The translations under genes and the position numbers were made by a program. A model generated the notes under the pieces. That model ran no database searches. It was given only the letters and a program-made list of their open reading frames with translations, and had not been told where the DNA came from. DNA of 64,000 nt from Paraplanobispora siamensis (lineage in GTDB: Bacteria > Actinomycetota > Actinomycetes > Streptosporangiales > Streptosporangiaceae), in contig NZ_BOOJ01000024.1 of assembly GCF_016863175.1 (NCBI RefSeq), forward strand, positions 1-64,000, given 5' to 3'. Positions 49,796 to 64,000 of this stretch are shown here, one piece after another (position 1 is the stretch's first letter; each line of letters starts with the position of its first letter).

Positions 49796-50482
49796 ATGGC
49801 CCCCGATTCCGCCTCCCCGCCGAGCGGTTCCGCGCTTCCGCGCGTCCTGTTGGCCGACGACCACCCGGTCTACCGCGACGGGCTCCGCATGATGCTCGCC
49901 TCCACCGGGGCCGTCGACGTGGTCGCCACCGCCGCCGACGGAGTGGAGGCCGTCGTCCTCGCCGAACGGCTGCGGCCCGACGTCGTGGTGATGGACCTGC
50001 AGATGCCCAAGCTGGGCGGGACCGAGGCGACCCGGAGGATCGTCGCGTCCCGGCCCGGCACCGGGGTGCTGGTGCTGACCATGCACGACGACGACGAGAG
50101 CGTCTTCGCCGCGATGCTGGCCGGGGCCAGGGGATACCTGGTCAAGGGCGCCGACCAGGTGGAGATCCTGCGCGCCATCACCGCCGTGGCCGGCGGGGAG
50201 GTCATCTTCGGCCCGGCCCTCGCCGGCCGGGTCACCGCCTACTTCGCCCGCCTGGCCACCCTCCGCCCGGCGGCGGAGGAGCCGTTCCCGCAGCTGACCG
50301 CCCGCGAGCGGGAGGTGCTCGACCTCATCGCGGCCGGGCTGTCCAACCGGGCGATCGCCGAACGGCTGGTGCTGGCCCCCAAGACCGTCCGCAACAACGT
50401 GTCCAACGTCCTGGCCAAACTCCAGGTCGCCGACCGCGCCGAGGCCATCATCCGCGCCCGCGACGCCGGCCTCGGCCGCTGA
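49796..50482 (+). CDS. NarL/FixJ-family response regulator
   Basis: A 228-residue regulator. The receiver domain has LLADDHPVYRDGLRMML, phospho-acceptor Asp67 in VVMDLQMPKLGG, and a Lys in YLVKGA. A LuxR-type helix-turn-helix ends the protein (LTAREREVLDLIAAGLSNRA, then KTVRNNVSNVLAKL). It is the partner of the preceding kinase. The gene converges on lhr with 129 bases between; no clear terminator was found there. Confidence 0.93.
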   Translation: MAPDSASPPSGSALPRVLLADDHPVYRDGLRMMLASTGAVDVVATAADGVEAVVLAERLRPDVVVMDLQMPKLGGTEATRRIVASRPGTGVLVLTMHDDDESVFAAMLAGARGYLVKGADQVEILRAITAVAGGEVIFGPALAGRVTAYFARLATLRPAAEEPFPQLTAREREVLDLIAAGLSNRAIAERLVLAPKTVRNNVSNVLAKLQVADRAEAIIRARDAGLGR

Positions 50483-50611
50483 CCGTAATCCGGAGGGGCG
50501 CACTCCGCCGGACGTTGTGGCCGATCTCCGGGTCACCGACGGCGCGGAGGCCGTCGGCCGGATCCCGGGAGGGCGGGCCCTGTCGCCGGCTGGAGCCCGC
50601 CTCGCGGGTGA

Positions 50612-55795
<5,184 letters not shown>

Positions 55796-55801
55796 CGTCC
55801 C

Positions 55802-55807
55802 ATAGTG
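55802..55807 (-). promoter_or_regulatory. Possible -10 box for leaderless lhr
   Basis: CACTAT on the minus strand, six bases before the GTG at 55795; no ribosome binding site lies between. Confidence 0.35.
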
Positions 55808-55914
55808 CACCGCGCCACCGACAGAACCGGCGCCGCCCGGAAATGTACAGAAGGGAGAAAAATTCCGCTCGGTAGATCCAAAACGTCTATTACCTGTTTT
55901 GGGTGCTTTGTCAC

Positions 55915-55920
55915 CATACT
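55915..55920 (+). promoter_or_regulatory. -10 box for leaderless decarboxylase gene
   Basis: CATACT, six bases before the GTG at 55927, in an AT-rich stretch; TTACCT (55890-55895) is a weak -35 candidate at 19 bases. Confidence 0.45.
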
Positions 55921-55926
55921 TCTCGG

Positions 55927-57264
55927 GTGCACAGCTACGACGAGCGCCTGACCAGCCTGGTCTTCGACTACATGAAGGACCGGCTGTCCCTCGATCCCGT
56001 CCCCCTCGACAACCCCGGGGTGAAGGACAAGCTCGAGGCCGCCCTGGCCGGGATCATCACTCCCGAGGGCACCGACCCGGAGAAGGTCCTGGACCTCTAC
56101 GCCACCCAGCTCGCCCCGGCGGTCATCTCCGCCGACAGTCCCAGGTTCCTCTCCTTCATCCCCGCCGCCCCCACCAAGGCCGCCCTGCTGTTCGACATGG
56201 TGGTCTCCTGCGCCTCACTCCAGGGCATCTCCTGGCTGGAGGCCTCCGGGGCCATCGCCGCCGAGAACCAGGTGCTCCGCCTGCTCGCGGACAGGGCCGG
56301 GATGCCGGAAAGCGCCGGCGGGTGCTTCGTCTCGGGCGGATCGGCGGGCAACCTGTCGGCGCTGGTCGTCGCCCGCGACACCGCCCGCCGCAGGCTCCCC
56401 GCCGGCCGTCTGCGCGTCGCGGTCAGCGACCAGGCGCACTCCTCGATCTCCAACACGCTGCGGATCATCGACGTGGACGCGCTCATCGTCCCCTCCGAGG
56501 ACCACCGCCTGACCGGCGAGGCCCTGCGCGCCGCCCTGGCCGCCGACCCCGACCCGTCGAACGTGATCGCCGTCGTCGCCACCTCCGGCACCACCAACGC
56601 CGGGATCATCGACGACCTGGCCGGGGTCGCCGAGGTCGCCCGGGAACGCGACCTGTGGTTCCACGTGGACGGCGCCTACGGCGGCGCGGGGCTGTTCGCG
56701 CCCTCGATCCGCCACCGCTACGCCGGGATCGAGCACGCCGACTCCTTCGTCGTGGACCCGCACAAGTGGCTGTTCGCGCCCTTCGACTGCGCGGCGCTGC
56801 TGTACAGGAACCCCCGCCTGGCCCGCGCCGTACACACCCAGGACGCCTCCTATCTCGACGTCCTGCACACCGAGGGCGACGAGTGGAACCCCACCGACTA
56901 CGCCTACCACCTGACCCGGCGCGCCCGGGGGCTGCCGCTGTGGTTCTCCCTGGCGGTGAACGGGACCGACGCCTACACCGACGCCATCGAGAAGGGGCTG
57001 AGCCTCGCCCGCGAGACCGCCGCCCTGATCGAACGGACCGGGTACCTGGAGCTGATCCGCGAGCCGGAGCTGTCGGCCGTGCTCTTCCGCCGGGCCGGCT
57101 GGACGAGCCGGGACTACCATGACTGGTCCGAGCGGCTGCTGGCCGGGCAGATCGGTTTCGTCACGCCCACCGGATGGGAGGGCGAGACCGTCGCGAGGTT
57201 CGCCTTCCTGCATCCCGGCACGACCATGGAGATCGTGGAGGAGATCCTCGCCACCATGGCATGA
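55927..57264 (+). CDS. PLP-dependent group II amino-acid decarboxylase family protein
   Basis: A 445-residue fold-type I PLP enzyme of the aromatic-L-amino-acid/glutamate decarboxylase group. Visible residues are the cofactor-stacking His in SDQAHSSISN, the Asp in HVDGAYGG, and the Schiff-base Lys in VVDPHKWLFAPFDCA. The N-terminal swap helix (YMKDRL) and the C-terminal part are complete. The substrate is uncertain; aromatic amino acids are most likely. I chose the GTG at 55927 because a CATACT box is six bases upstream; an ATG at 55903 is less likely. A VOC-family gene follows 77 bases later. Confidence 0.87.
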   Translation: MHSYDERLTSLVFDYMKDRLSLDPVPLDNPGVKDKLEAALAGIITPEGTDPEKVLDLYATQLAPAVISADSPRFLSFIPAAPTKAALLFDMVVSCASLQGISWLEASGAIAAENQVLRLLADRAGMPESAGGCFVSGGSAGNLSALVVARDTARRRLPAGRLRVAVSDQAHSSISNTLRIIDVDALIVPSEDHRLTGEALRAALAADPDPSNVIAVVATSGTTNAGIIDDLAGVAEVARERDLWFHVDGAYGGAGLFAPSIRHRYAGIEHADSFVVDPHKWLFAPFDCAALLYRNPRLARAVHTQDASYLDVLHTEGDEWNPTDYAYHLTRRARGLPLWFSLAVNGTDAYTDAIEKGLSLARETAALIERTGYLELIREPELSAVLFRRAGWTSRDYHDWSERLLAGQIGFVTPTGWEGETVARFAFLHPGTTMEIVEEILATMA

Positions 57265-57341
57265 CGCCATGGACAGGTTCAGTCACCGTCGCCACGGAGA
57301 TAGCTCAGACGAACGTCCGACACATTGAGCGGTGGGACAGT

Positions 57342-57830
57342 ATGAGCATCGATTATCCGGCGATCGAGACGGCACGTGAACGGATCAGGGCGGAGCACCT
57401 CCGAGAGCACCGCCCTCCGAGCAGCGCCAGAGGGCTGCACCACTTCGCCCTGATCTCCTCCGACGTCGAAAGGACGATCGCCTTCTACCAAGGACTCCTG
57501 GAGTTCCCCCTGACGGAGATCTTCGAGAACCGCGACTACAAGGGCTCCAACCATTTCTTCTTCGACATCGGCAACGGCAACCTGCTGGCTTTCTTCGACT
57601 TCCCGGGCCTGGACCTCGACCCCTACAGGGAGGTTGTCGGCGGGCTCCACCACATCGCCATCTCGGTGGACCCGTCGACCTGGGAGCGGCTGCGGGGCAA
57701 GCTGGAGGCCGCGGGCGTGCCGCACCAGATCGAGAGCGGAGCCTCGATCTACTTCAGGGACCCCGACGGGGTCCGCCTGGAGCTGCTCGCCGACCCGCTC
57801 GGCGAGATGTACGGCTCCCGCGTGATCTGA
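57342..57830 (+). CDS. VOC-superfamily (glyoxalase/dioxygenase-like) protein
   Basis: A 162-residue single-chain VOC protein with two beta-alpha-beta3 modules. Likely metal ligands are the His in GLHHFALISSD, the His in GGLHHIAISVD, and the Glu in DPDGVRLELL. It resembles small glyoxalase/bleomycin-resistance/extradiol-dioxygenase relatives; the reaction is unknown. It lies just after the decarboxylase, so the two may share a transcript. The ATG at 57342 fits family length; earlier in-frame codons overlap the decarboxylase. A hairpin follows at 57951. Confidence 0.85.
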   Translation: MSIDYPAIETARERIRAEHLREHRPPSSARGLHHFALISSDVERTIAFYQGLLEFPLTEIFENRDYKGSNHFFFDIGNGNLLAFFDFPGLDLDPYREVVGGLHHIAISVDPSTWERLRGKLEAAGVPHQIESGASIYFRDPDGVRLELLADPLGEMYGSRVI

Positions 57831-57950
57831 CGGGGTCCCCGGCGTACGCATCGCGTTCGGCCCGACACCGACCCGACTTCGATCTGATTTCGACCTGGCG
57901 GGGTCCACGGCGCGGACGCCCGCCGCGACCTGACGGGACTCCCGGTTCCC

Positions 57951-57980
57951 GGACGTCCCCGTCACCCCCGGGGGACGTCC
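57951..57980. terminator. Bidirectional hairpin after the VOC gene
   Basis: GGACGTCCCC (57951-57960) pairs with GGGGACGTCC (57971-57980) across a 10-base loop, between the convergent VOC and small basic protein genes. Confidence 0.65.
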
Positions 57981-57981
57981 C

Positions 57982-58212
57982 TCAGCGCCGGGACGCCCGC
58001 CGGGTGCGCGGCCTGCCCTCACGGGGCAGCTGGACCTGCGCGGCGTGCCTCTCCGCGCGTTCGGCCTTCTCCTGCTGTACGGACAGGCGCAGCTCCCGGA
58101 GGAACCTGCGGCGGCGGGCGCGGCGTTCGGCCTTCTCGGCATGGGTCAGTTTCAGCGCCGAGGCGAACAGGACGACGGTCAGGGGGAGTCTCAGCATGTC
58201 CCCGAGTCTCAC
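57982..58212 (-). CDS. Small basic hypothetical protein
   Basis: A 76-residue frame (GTG at 58212, or ATG at 58197, which gives 71 residues). A short hydrophobic stretch (LPLTVVLFASALKL) is followed by a strongly Arg/Lys/Glu-rich helix (EKAERRARRRRFLREL, EKAERAERHAAQ). It looks like a small membrane-anchored coiled-coil protein. No ribosome binding site is convincing and I know no family, so it is tentative. Confidence 0.45.
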   Translation of the reverse strand: MRLGDMLRLPLTVVLFASALKLTHAEKAERRARRRRFLRELRLSVQQEKAERAERHAAQVQLPREGRPRTRRASRR

Positions 58213-58311
58213 CCGGGGGCCGGGGACTTACCAGGCCCAATGCCGGTCCGGCGGCGGACGGGCACGCCGGCGGGCGGGGCGTGGTGTGTCAGGAGGCCGT
58301 CCCGGAGCGCC

Positions 58312-58317
58312 CATACT
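58312..58317 (+). promoter_or_regulatory. -10 box just before the DUF3046 gene
   Basis: CATACT followed by GGAGGG and the ATG at 58324. The six bases can act either as leaderless spacing or as a very close ribosome binding site. Confidence 0.4.
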
Positions 58318-58323
58318 GGAGGG

Positions 58324-58518
58324 ATGCGCCTGTCGGATTTCTGGAAGCGGATGAAGCTGCACTTCGGTGACGACTATGCCGAGTCGTGGGCACGCGACTA
58401 CGTCATCGCCGATCTGGGCAGCCGGACCGTGGTGCAGGCGCTGGCCGACGGCGAGTCGGCCAAGGATGTCTGGCACGCCGTGTGCGGTGTGGCGGACGTC
58501 GCCCCCCGGCTCCGCTGA
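58324..58518 (+). CDS. DUF3046 family protein
   Basis: A 64-residue protein: MRLSDFWKRMKLHFGDDYAE, ending with VWHAVCGVADVAPRLR. This family is small, actinobacterial and typically found just upstream of recA, as here. Function unknown. The length matches the family exactly. Confidence 0.9.
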   Translation: MRLSDFWKRMKLHFGDDYAESWARDYVIADLGSRTVVQALADGESAKDVWHAVCGVADVAPRLR

Positions 58519-58568
58519 GGGGACGCGGCCGCTGTCTCCGGCCGTGCCCACGGGAGACCGGTGGCTCC

Positions 58569-58844
58569 TCAGGAGACCGGGGCCTCTCCCAGCAGCTTCT
58601 CGACCGATTCGGCCGCATGGCCGGGGTCGCCGGTGCCCTCCTGGCCGTCGGGCGACCACAGGAAGAGCCAGCCGCTCTTGGCCGGGGTGGCGAAGACGAT
58701 CGTCTGCCTCCCGGTGTTCGGATGCCAGACCCACAGCACGGGATCGTCGCCTCCCAGCAGGCGGCTGACCATCCCCCGATCGGGCAGCTCGGCGGCCAGG
58801 GCCTCGAGATGGGCCAGGCGCTGCTGAGTGAACGTGTCGGTCAA
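58569..58844 (-). CDS. Conserved hypothetical protein upstream of recA
   Basis: A 91-residue protein with good coding character (LEALAAELPDRGMVSRLLGG, VLWVWHPNTGRQTIVFATP, GWLFLWSPDG). It has no transmembrane segment. The start is a TTG at 58844 with GAGGTG eight bases upstream; no ATG exists near this position. Family and function unrecognised. It converges on the DUF3046 gene and diverges from recA. Confidence 0.72.
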   Translation of the reverse strand: MTDTFTQQRLAHLEALAAELPDRGMVSRLLGGDDPVLWVWHPNTGRQTIVFATPAKSGWLFLWSPDGQEGTGDPGHAAESVEKLLGEAPVS

Positions 58845-59003
58845 GTCGTCTACACCTCAGGATCGTTTTAGATCCAGGATCTCTCCAGGTCAGGCCGGTG
58901 ACACCGCGTTCGACGGAATGCCCGGGAATGTCGCCCCGCAGCCGGGCGGGGCGGGCCGTACGGCTTGCGCGCCTCTGGAACCCGTGATGCGATTGAGCAA
59001 CGA

Positions 59004-59026
59004 TCGAACAGTCGTTCGGCTATATT
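59004..59026 (+). promoter_or_regulatory. LexA (SOS) box and -10 of recA
   Basis: TCGAACAGTCGTTCGG (59004-59019) matches the actinobacterial LexA box TCGAAC-N4-GTTCGA at 11 of 12 positions. It is followed at once by TATATT (59021-59026), a good -10. The operator overlaps the promoter, so recA should be SOS-inducible. Confidence 0.85.
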
Positions 59027-59128
59027 GGACATGCCATCCCTCGTGGCGTGCTCTCCGGAAAATGTCGGTGGCACCCCGTAGCTTTCTGGCAACACCGATT
59101 CGACCCGCAACCCTCCAGGGGGCTCCCA

Positions 59129-60226
<1,098 letters not shown>

Positions 60227-60240
60227 TCCGGAGCTGACCG

Positions 60241-61710
60241 ATGACGAGGGGACCCGACTCCGGTCCGGCCGACGAGGCCGGACCGCGAGACTGGGGCGCC
60301 TGGCCCGACCCGCCAAAGGCCGGGCCTGACAGCGGAAGGCGTCGATCGAAGTCTTCCGCCACCGGGCGCGAGCCCGGCCTCCCCGGCAAGGCGGACCGAC
60401 GCGAGCGGCCCCGCCGCGATCCGGCGGCGGCGTGGGAGGCCTTCATCAGCGGAGCCGGTCCTGCGACCGGCCCCGGCGCCGCTCCGAAGGACGGTCCGGC
60501 CGACCGCCCCACCGGCGGCAGGCGCCGTGGCTCCGGAGGTTCCACACGACGCAGCAAGGGTGATTCCACCGGCCCCATATGGGATGGCTTCATCAGGAAA
60601 CCCACCGAGGACTCCGAGAAACCGTCCGGCCCAGACCCCGAAGAGTCCGAGCCGGACTTCGGACCGGGCCAGACGAGCTTGGACCGCTGGGGCAGTCCTG
60701 ATTCCGAGGTGGATGTCTCGGAGCGGGACGGTGCGTCGGAGTTCGGTCGTGATTCGGAGACGGGCACGACGGGATGGGACCGCTGGGGCAGTCCTGATTC
60801 CGAGGTGGATGTCTCGGAGCGGGACGGTGCGTCGGAGCTTGGCCGTGGCCCTGAGACGGGTGTCACGGGGCAGGGCGGCGCGTCGGCGTTCGGCCGTGAT
60901 CCTGAGGCGGGTGCGACCGGGCGAGGCGGCCGGGCGGGGTTCGGCCATGATTCGGGGACGGATGTCACGAGGCAGGACGGTGCGTCGGAGCTTGGCCGTG
61001 GCCCTGAGACGGGTGTCACGGAGCAGGGCGGCGCGTCGGCGTCCGGTCGTGATCCTGAGGCGGGTGCGACCGGGCGAGGCGGCCGGGGGAGGTCCGGTCG
61101 TCGGGGTTCCCGGAAGGGCCGGGGGGCGACGTCCGGTGGGTTCCTGCCGGATGGACCGATGGAAGGTTCTCCGGCGAGTCAGGGACCGCCGGCCGATCCG
61201 CAGGCGGTCGCGCGGGCGATCTGTCTGAGGTTGCTGACCATGGCACCGCGGACGCGCGCCCAGCTCGCCGAGGCACTGCGTAAGCGCGATGTGCCCGACG
61301 ACGCCGCCGAGGCCGTGCTGGAGCGCTTCTCCGAGGTCGGCCTGATCGACGATGAGGCGTTCGCGGCGGCCTGGGTGAACTCACGTCACGCCGGGCGGGG
61401 CCTCGCCCGGCGGGCCCTGGCCGCCGAGCTGCGGCGCCGCGGGGTCGAGGAGGACACGGTCAAGGAAGCGGTCGAGCAGCTCGACCCCGAGCAGGAGGCG
61501 GAGACCGCCCGCAGGCTCGTGGAGCGCAAGCTCCCCGCGACCCGCGGTCTCGACCCCACGGTGAGAACGCGCAGGCTCGCCGGAATGCTCGCCCGCAAGG
61601 GATACGGCCCGGGTCTGGCTTTCCGCGTCATTCGCGAGGCCCTCGAAAACGAGGAAACGGAAGGCTCTGCATTTCCCGACGACCCCGATTACCCGATGGA
61701 TTCGATCTGA
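60241..61710 (+). CDS. recX: RecX regulator with a long repetitive N-terminal extension
   Basis: RecX limits RecA filament growth. Only the last 175 or so residues are RecX-like: AICLRLLTMAPRTRAQLAEA, GLIDDEAFAAAWVNSRH, RGLARRALAAELRRRGV, LARKGYGPGLAFRVIREAL. The first roughly 310 residues of 489 are low-complexity, Gly/Asp/Ser/Arg-rich and partly tandem-repeated, with more A/T-ending codons (GAT, TCT, GTT) than the neighbours. The ATG at 60241 has GGAG eight bases upstream and follows recA closely; I found no better internal start. Extensions occur in other actinobacterial RecX proteins, but this one is long. Its function is unknown. Confidence 0.88.
   Translation: MTRGPDSGPADEAGPRDWGAWPDPPKAGPDSGRRRSKSSATGREPGLPGKADRRERPRRDPAAAWEAFISGAGPATGPGAAPKDGPADRPTGGRRRGSGGSTRRSKGDSTGPIWDGFIRKPTEDSEKPSGPDPEESEPDFGPGQTSLDRWGSPDSEVDVSERDGASEFGRDSETGTTGWDRWGSPDSEVDVSERDGASELGRGPETGVTGQGGASAFGRDPEAGATGRGGRAGFGHDSGTDVTRQDGASELGRGPETGVTEQGGASASGRDPEAGATGRGGRGRSGRRGSRKGRGATSGGFLPDGPMEGSPASQGPPADPQAVARAICLRLLTMAPRTRAQLAEALRKRDVPDDAAEAVLERFSEVGLIDDEAFAAAWVNSRHAGRGLARRALAAELRRRGVEEDTVKEAVEQLDPEQEAETARRLVERKLPATRGLDPTVRTRRLAGMLARKGYGPGLAFRVIREALENEETEGSAFPDDPDYPMDSI
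60682..61080 (+). repeat. Nested in-frame repeats in the recX extension
   Basis: A 60-base identical block (60682-60741) recurs at 60778-60837, a 96-bp (32-codon) period. A second block starting GACGGTGCGTCGGAGCTTGG at 60823 recurs at 60976, a 153-bp (51-codon) period with only a few differences over about 110 bases. Both periods keep the reading frame. Confidence 0.9.
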
Positions 61711-62138
61711 CGTTCCCGGATGGGAATTCATGATGTGAGCCGTCCCCGGCCTACATCGTGATCGCCGCTGTCCGGTCATCGCCGGTGAGAGGACGACGGC
61801 GGTGAAGTGCCGGTCCGAGCCGGGTGGGAAGAGTCGGGTCTCTACGGTGCTACGGCTCTGCGGTGCTACGGCTCTGCGGCGTCACTGGTTCTCCGGCGCC
61901 ACCGACTCTATGGCGGCTCTATGCCGCTACCGGCGCCACCGCGGTCCTTCGGGCTGAGCCTGCCGCTTCTCCATATTCGATCATGCTCGGGTCCTCTGGT
62001 CTGAGCATCATCGGATATGTGCTGCCGACCGGTTCGCCGGGGCGCCGATTGTTCCTCTGGCAGCTTGTTTCTCTGAACAACGCCGACTGGCCGAGCCGGA
62101 GGGCGCGGCGGAGGGGGAACGGCGGGTGCGGTGTCATT

Positions 62139-62176
62139 CCTCTGCGGGAGGGCACGATGTCGCCTTCCCGCAGAGG
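62139..62176. other. Long hairpin in the recX-rny gap
   Basis: CCTCTGCGGGA (62139-62149) pairs perfectly with 62166-62176; one G-T and three G-C/C-G pairs extend the stem to about 15 bp with an 8-base loop. It may be a recX terminator at a distance, or a structured RNA. There is no T-run. Confidence 0.6.
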
Positions 62177-62350
62177 GAGCACCGAGCACAGCGGGACACG
62201 TGCCGTTGTGAGGGCCGAGCTGGAGCGGGGTGAGCGCCGTCGTGAGAACGGGGCGGAGGGCGGCCCGTGACGAGGCGGACCGGGGATCCGCGGCTGGTGG
62301 ACCGGGCGAAAAGGGACCTTACCTGAAGGCAGGAGTCAGCGGGTCTTTGC

Positions 62351-62379
62351 TTGCTCGTTACCACTTTGACGCTTAATCT
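62351..62379 (+). promoter_or_regulatory. Candidate promoter of rny
   Basis: TTGCTC (62351-62356), 17 bases, then TAATCT (62374-62379): a well-spaced housekeeping-type promoter giving a leader of about 210 bases. Confidence 0.55.
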
Positions 62380-62599
62380 CGACGGCAGTGAGGAGTTACT
62401 CCGCGCAGCGCGGATTGTCATAACGGTGAACTACGGACGAGCAGGCTTGGCGACGCGGACGGGCGGCTGGCAGCGAAAGGAGTCGGCGCGGCGCCGGTCC
62501 GTTTATATCTGTCCTGGTGGCGACACCGCTTGGGCTTTCGTGCCGTGCGTGTGACCCTCTCGTGCTTGATGTCGGAGACGCGAGGAGGGCGGGGCGCGC

Positions 62600-64000
62600 A
62601 TGGAGCCAGTTGTGGTCATCGTGCTGGCGGGAGCGATGGTGGTCCTTGCCGGGGTGACGATAACCGTGCTGGTCATGCTGCTGCGCCGTACCGGAGGGCT
62701 CACCGGCAGGCCGGTCGGAGCCTCTCCTGAGCACATGGCGGAGATCCAGTCCGAGCTCGAAGAGGCCAGGCGCGAGGCGATGGACACGCGCGTCAAGGCC
62801 GAGCAGGAGGCCGCGGAGATCCTCCGGCGTTCCGAGCAGCAGGCCATGGAGGTCATGCGCCGTTCCGAGCAGGACGCCGAGGCGATGCTGCGCCGTTCCG
62901 AGGCCGCCGCCGAGAGCGCCGCTCAGATGCGCAAAGAGGTCGAGGCCGAGAGCCAGGTCCTGAAGTACGAGCTCAAGGAGCTCCGTTCCGACCTGGAGCG
63001 CAGAGAGAACCGGCTGGCCGAACGCGAGCAGCGGCTCGACGAGGAGGCCAGGCGCCAGGCTGAGCGGGCCCGCAAGCTCGCCGAGACCGAGACCGAGCTG
63101 GCCGACCGCCGAGAGGATCTCGACCGGCTCTCCCAGGAGCGCAAGGCCGTCCTGGAACGGGTGGCCGGGCTCACCAGCGCGCAGGCGAAGGCCGAGCTGG
63201 TCCGGGAGATCGAGAACCAGGCCAAGCGCGAGGCCGCGCTGATCGTGAGGGAGATCGAGACCGAGGCCCGCAAGGAGGGCGAGAAGCGGGCCACCAAGAT
63301 CGTTACTCTGGCGGTCCAGCGCATGGCCGCCGAGCAGACCGCCGAGTCCGTCGTCAGCGTGCTGCACCTGCCGGGCGACGAGATGAAGGGGCGCATCATC
63401 GGCCGGGAGGGCCGCAACATCCGCGCCTTCGAGTCGACCACCGGCGTCAATCTGATCATCGACGACACCCCCGAAGCGGTGCTGCTGTCGTGCTTCGACC
63501 CGGTCCGCCGTGAGACCGCCCGGCTGACGCTGGAGAAGCTCGTCCTCGACGGGCGCATCCACCCGCAGCGCATCGAGGACGCCTACGAGCGCAGCAGGGC
63601 CGAGGTCCAGGAACTGTGCGTGCGCGCGGGCGAGGACGCCCTGGTGGAACTCGGCATCACCGACATGCATCCCGAACTGATCACCCTGCTCGGCCAGCTC
63701 CGCTACCGCACCTCCTACGGGCAGAACGTGCTGGCCCACCTCGTCGAGTCCGCGCACATCGCCGGGATCATGGCCGCCGAGCTGAAGATGGACCAGGTCC
63801 TGCTCAAGCGCTGCACGCTGCTGCACGACATCGGCAAGGCCCTGACCCACGAGGTCGAGGGCAGCCACGCCCTGATCGGTGCGGAGATCGCCCGCCGGTA
63901 CGGCGAGCACGAGGACGTCGTCCACGCGATCGAGGCGCACCACAACGAGGTCGAGGTCCGCACCGTCGAAGCGGTCCTGACCCAGGCCGCCGACGCGATC
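62600..64000 (+). CDS. rny: Ribonuclease Y (3' end beyond the window)
   Basis: Membrane-anchored endoribonuclease of mRNA decay. The first 467 residues are present. An N-terminal membrane helix (VVVIVLAGAMVVLAGVTITV) is followed by a long charged coiled coil (about residues 45-230), a KH domain with GRIIGREGRNIRAFE, and an HD domain with LLHDIGKALTHEVEGSH. The frame is open to the last base, so the gene is truncated only by the window edge. The ATG at 62600 follows GGAGGG by about ten bases. The family is about 510-530 residues, so only the C-terminal end is missing. Confidence 0.95.
   Translation, partial: MEPVVVIVLAGAMVVLAGVTITVLVMLLRRTGGLTGRPVGASPEHMAEIQSELEEARREAMDTRVKAEQEAAEILRRSEQQAMEVMRRSEQDAEAMLRRSEAAAESAAQMRKEVEAESQVLKYELKELRSDLERRENRLAEREQRLDEEARRQAERARKLAETETELADRREDLDRLSQERKAVLERVAGLTSAQAKAELVREIENQAKREAALIVREIETEARKEGEKRATKIVTLAVQRMAAEQTAESVVSVLHLPGDEMKGRIIGREGRNIRAFESTTGVNLIIDDTPEAVLLSCFDPVRRETARLTLEKLVLDGRIHPQRIEDAYERSRAEVQELCVRAGEDALVELGITDMHPELITLLGQLRYRTSYGQNVLAHLVESAHIAGIMAAELKMDQVLLKRCTLLHDIGKALTHEVEGSHALIGAEIARRYGEHEDVVHAIEAHHNEVEVRTVEAVLTQAADAI

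Larger units (their letters stand above)
61711..62599. other. 889-base region between recX and rny without a convincing gene
   Basis: A frame at 61824-62270 exists but has repetitive, atypical composition and no ribosome binding site. Short direct repeats (GGTGCTACGGCTCTGC, twice near 61850-61875) lie near its start. The region also holds a long hairpin at 62139-62176, a promoter-like pair at 62351-62379, and a small dyad CCGCGC-A-GCGCGG at 62401-62413 in the presumed rny leader. Confidence 0.6.

Noticed and set aside
61824-62270. A 148-codon frame between recX and rny
   Set aside because: Repetitive start, Arg-rich tail, no ribosome binding site and no family; treated as non-coding.

Overview
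The window is chromosomal DNA from a high-GC Gram-positive actinomycete. Codons end overwhelmingly in G or C, several starts are GTG or TTG, and many genes have a -10 hexamer 6-7 bases before the start codon (leaderless transcription). The gene set (ClgR, DUF3046 beside recA, Nei2/Lhr, an NRPS cluster) fits a filamentous actinobacterium. Streptosporangiaceae (Nonomuraea/Streptosporangium-like) is my best guess, from gene content only.

The backbone is the conserved actinobacterial block dapA - rnj - ftsK - rodZ-like - rimO - pgsA - cinA - clgR - nei ... lhr ... DUF3046 - recA - recX - rny. Accessory modules interrupt it. At 0.2-2 kb are radC and a GntR/UTRA regulator. At 5.3-10.6 kb, between rnj and ftsK, sits an unsaturated-uronate module (kduI, kduD, IclR regulator, PfkB-type KDG kinase, 4-OT-like tautomerase, sodium:solute symporter) with a shared operator made of CATGT(A/T) direct repeats 20 bp apart.

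From 18.5 to 50.6 kb a large insertion separates nei from lhr, which are neighbours in other actinobacteria. It carries an Rrf2 regulator and an amino-sugar/peptidoglycan-recycling-like locus: two paralogous ROK regulators flanking a sugar ABC transporter and a GH3 NagZ-like hydrolase, followed by a VanX-like dipeptidase. It also carries a divergent nonribosomal peptide cluster (27.4-46.6 kb) and a NarL-type two-component system.

The NRPS cluster is the most unusual part. The minus operon encodes C-A(Gly)-T, MbtH, a free carrier protein, a free condensation domain and a dimethylformamidase-like protein. The plus operon encodes an AMP ligase, a second free condensation domain, a second free carrier protein, a complete E1alpha/E1beta/E2 2-oxoacid-dehydrogenase-like cassette, and a 1862-residue C-A(Asp-like)-T-TE-MFS fusion whose thioesterase has Cys in place of Ser. 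Every gene boundary in the plus operon except one overlaps. The arrangement suggests an acyl unit made on a lipoyl E2, handed to a carrier protein, joined to Gly and an Asp-like residue, then released and exported by one polypeptide.

The right end returns to the core genome: lhr, a PLP decarboxylase and a VOC protein, small conserved genes, recA with a LexA box, recX with a long repeat-rich N-terminal extension, and rny, which runs off the end.
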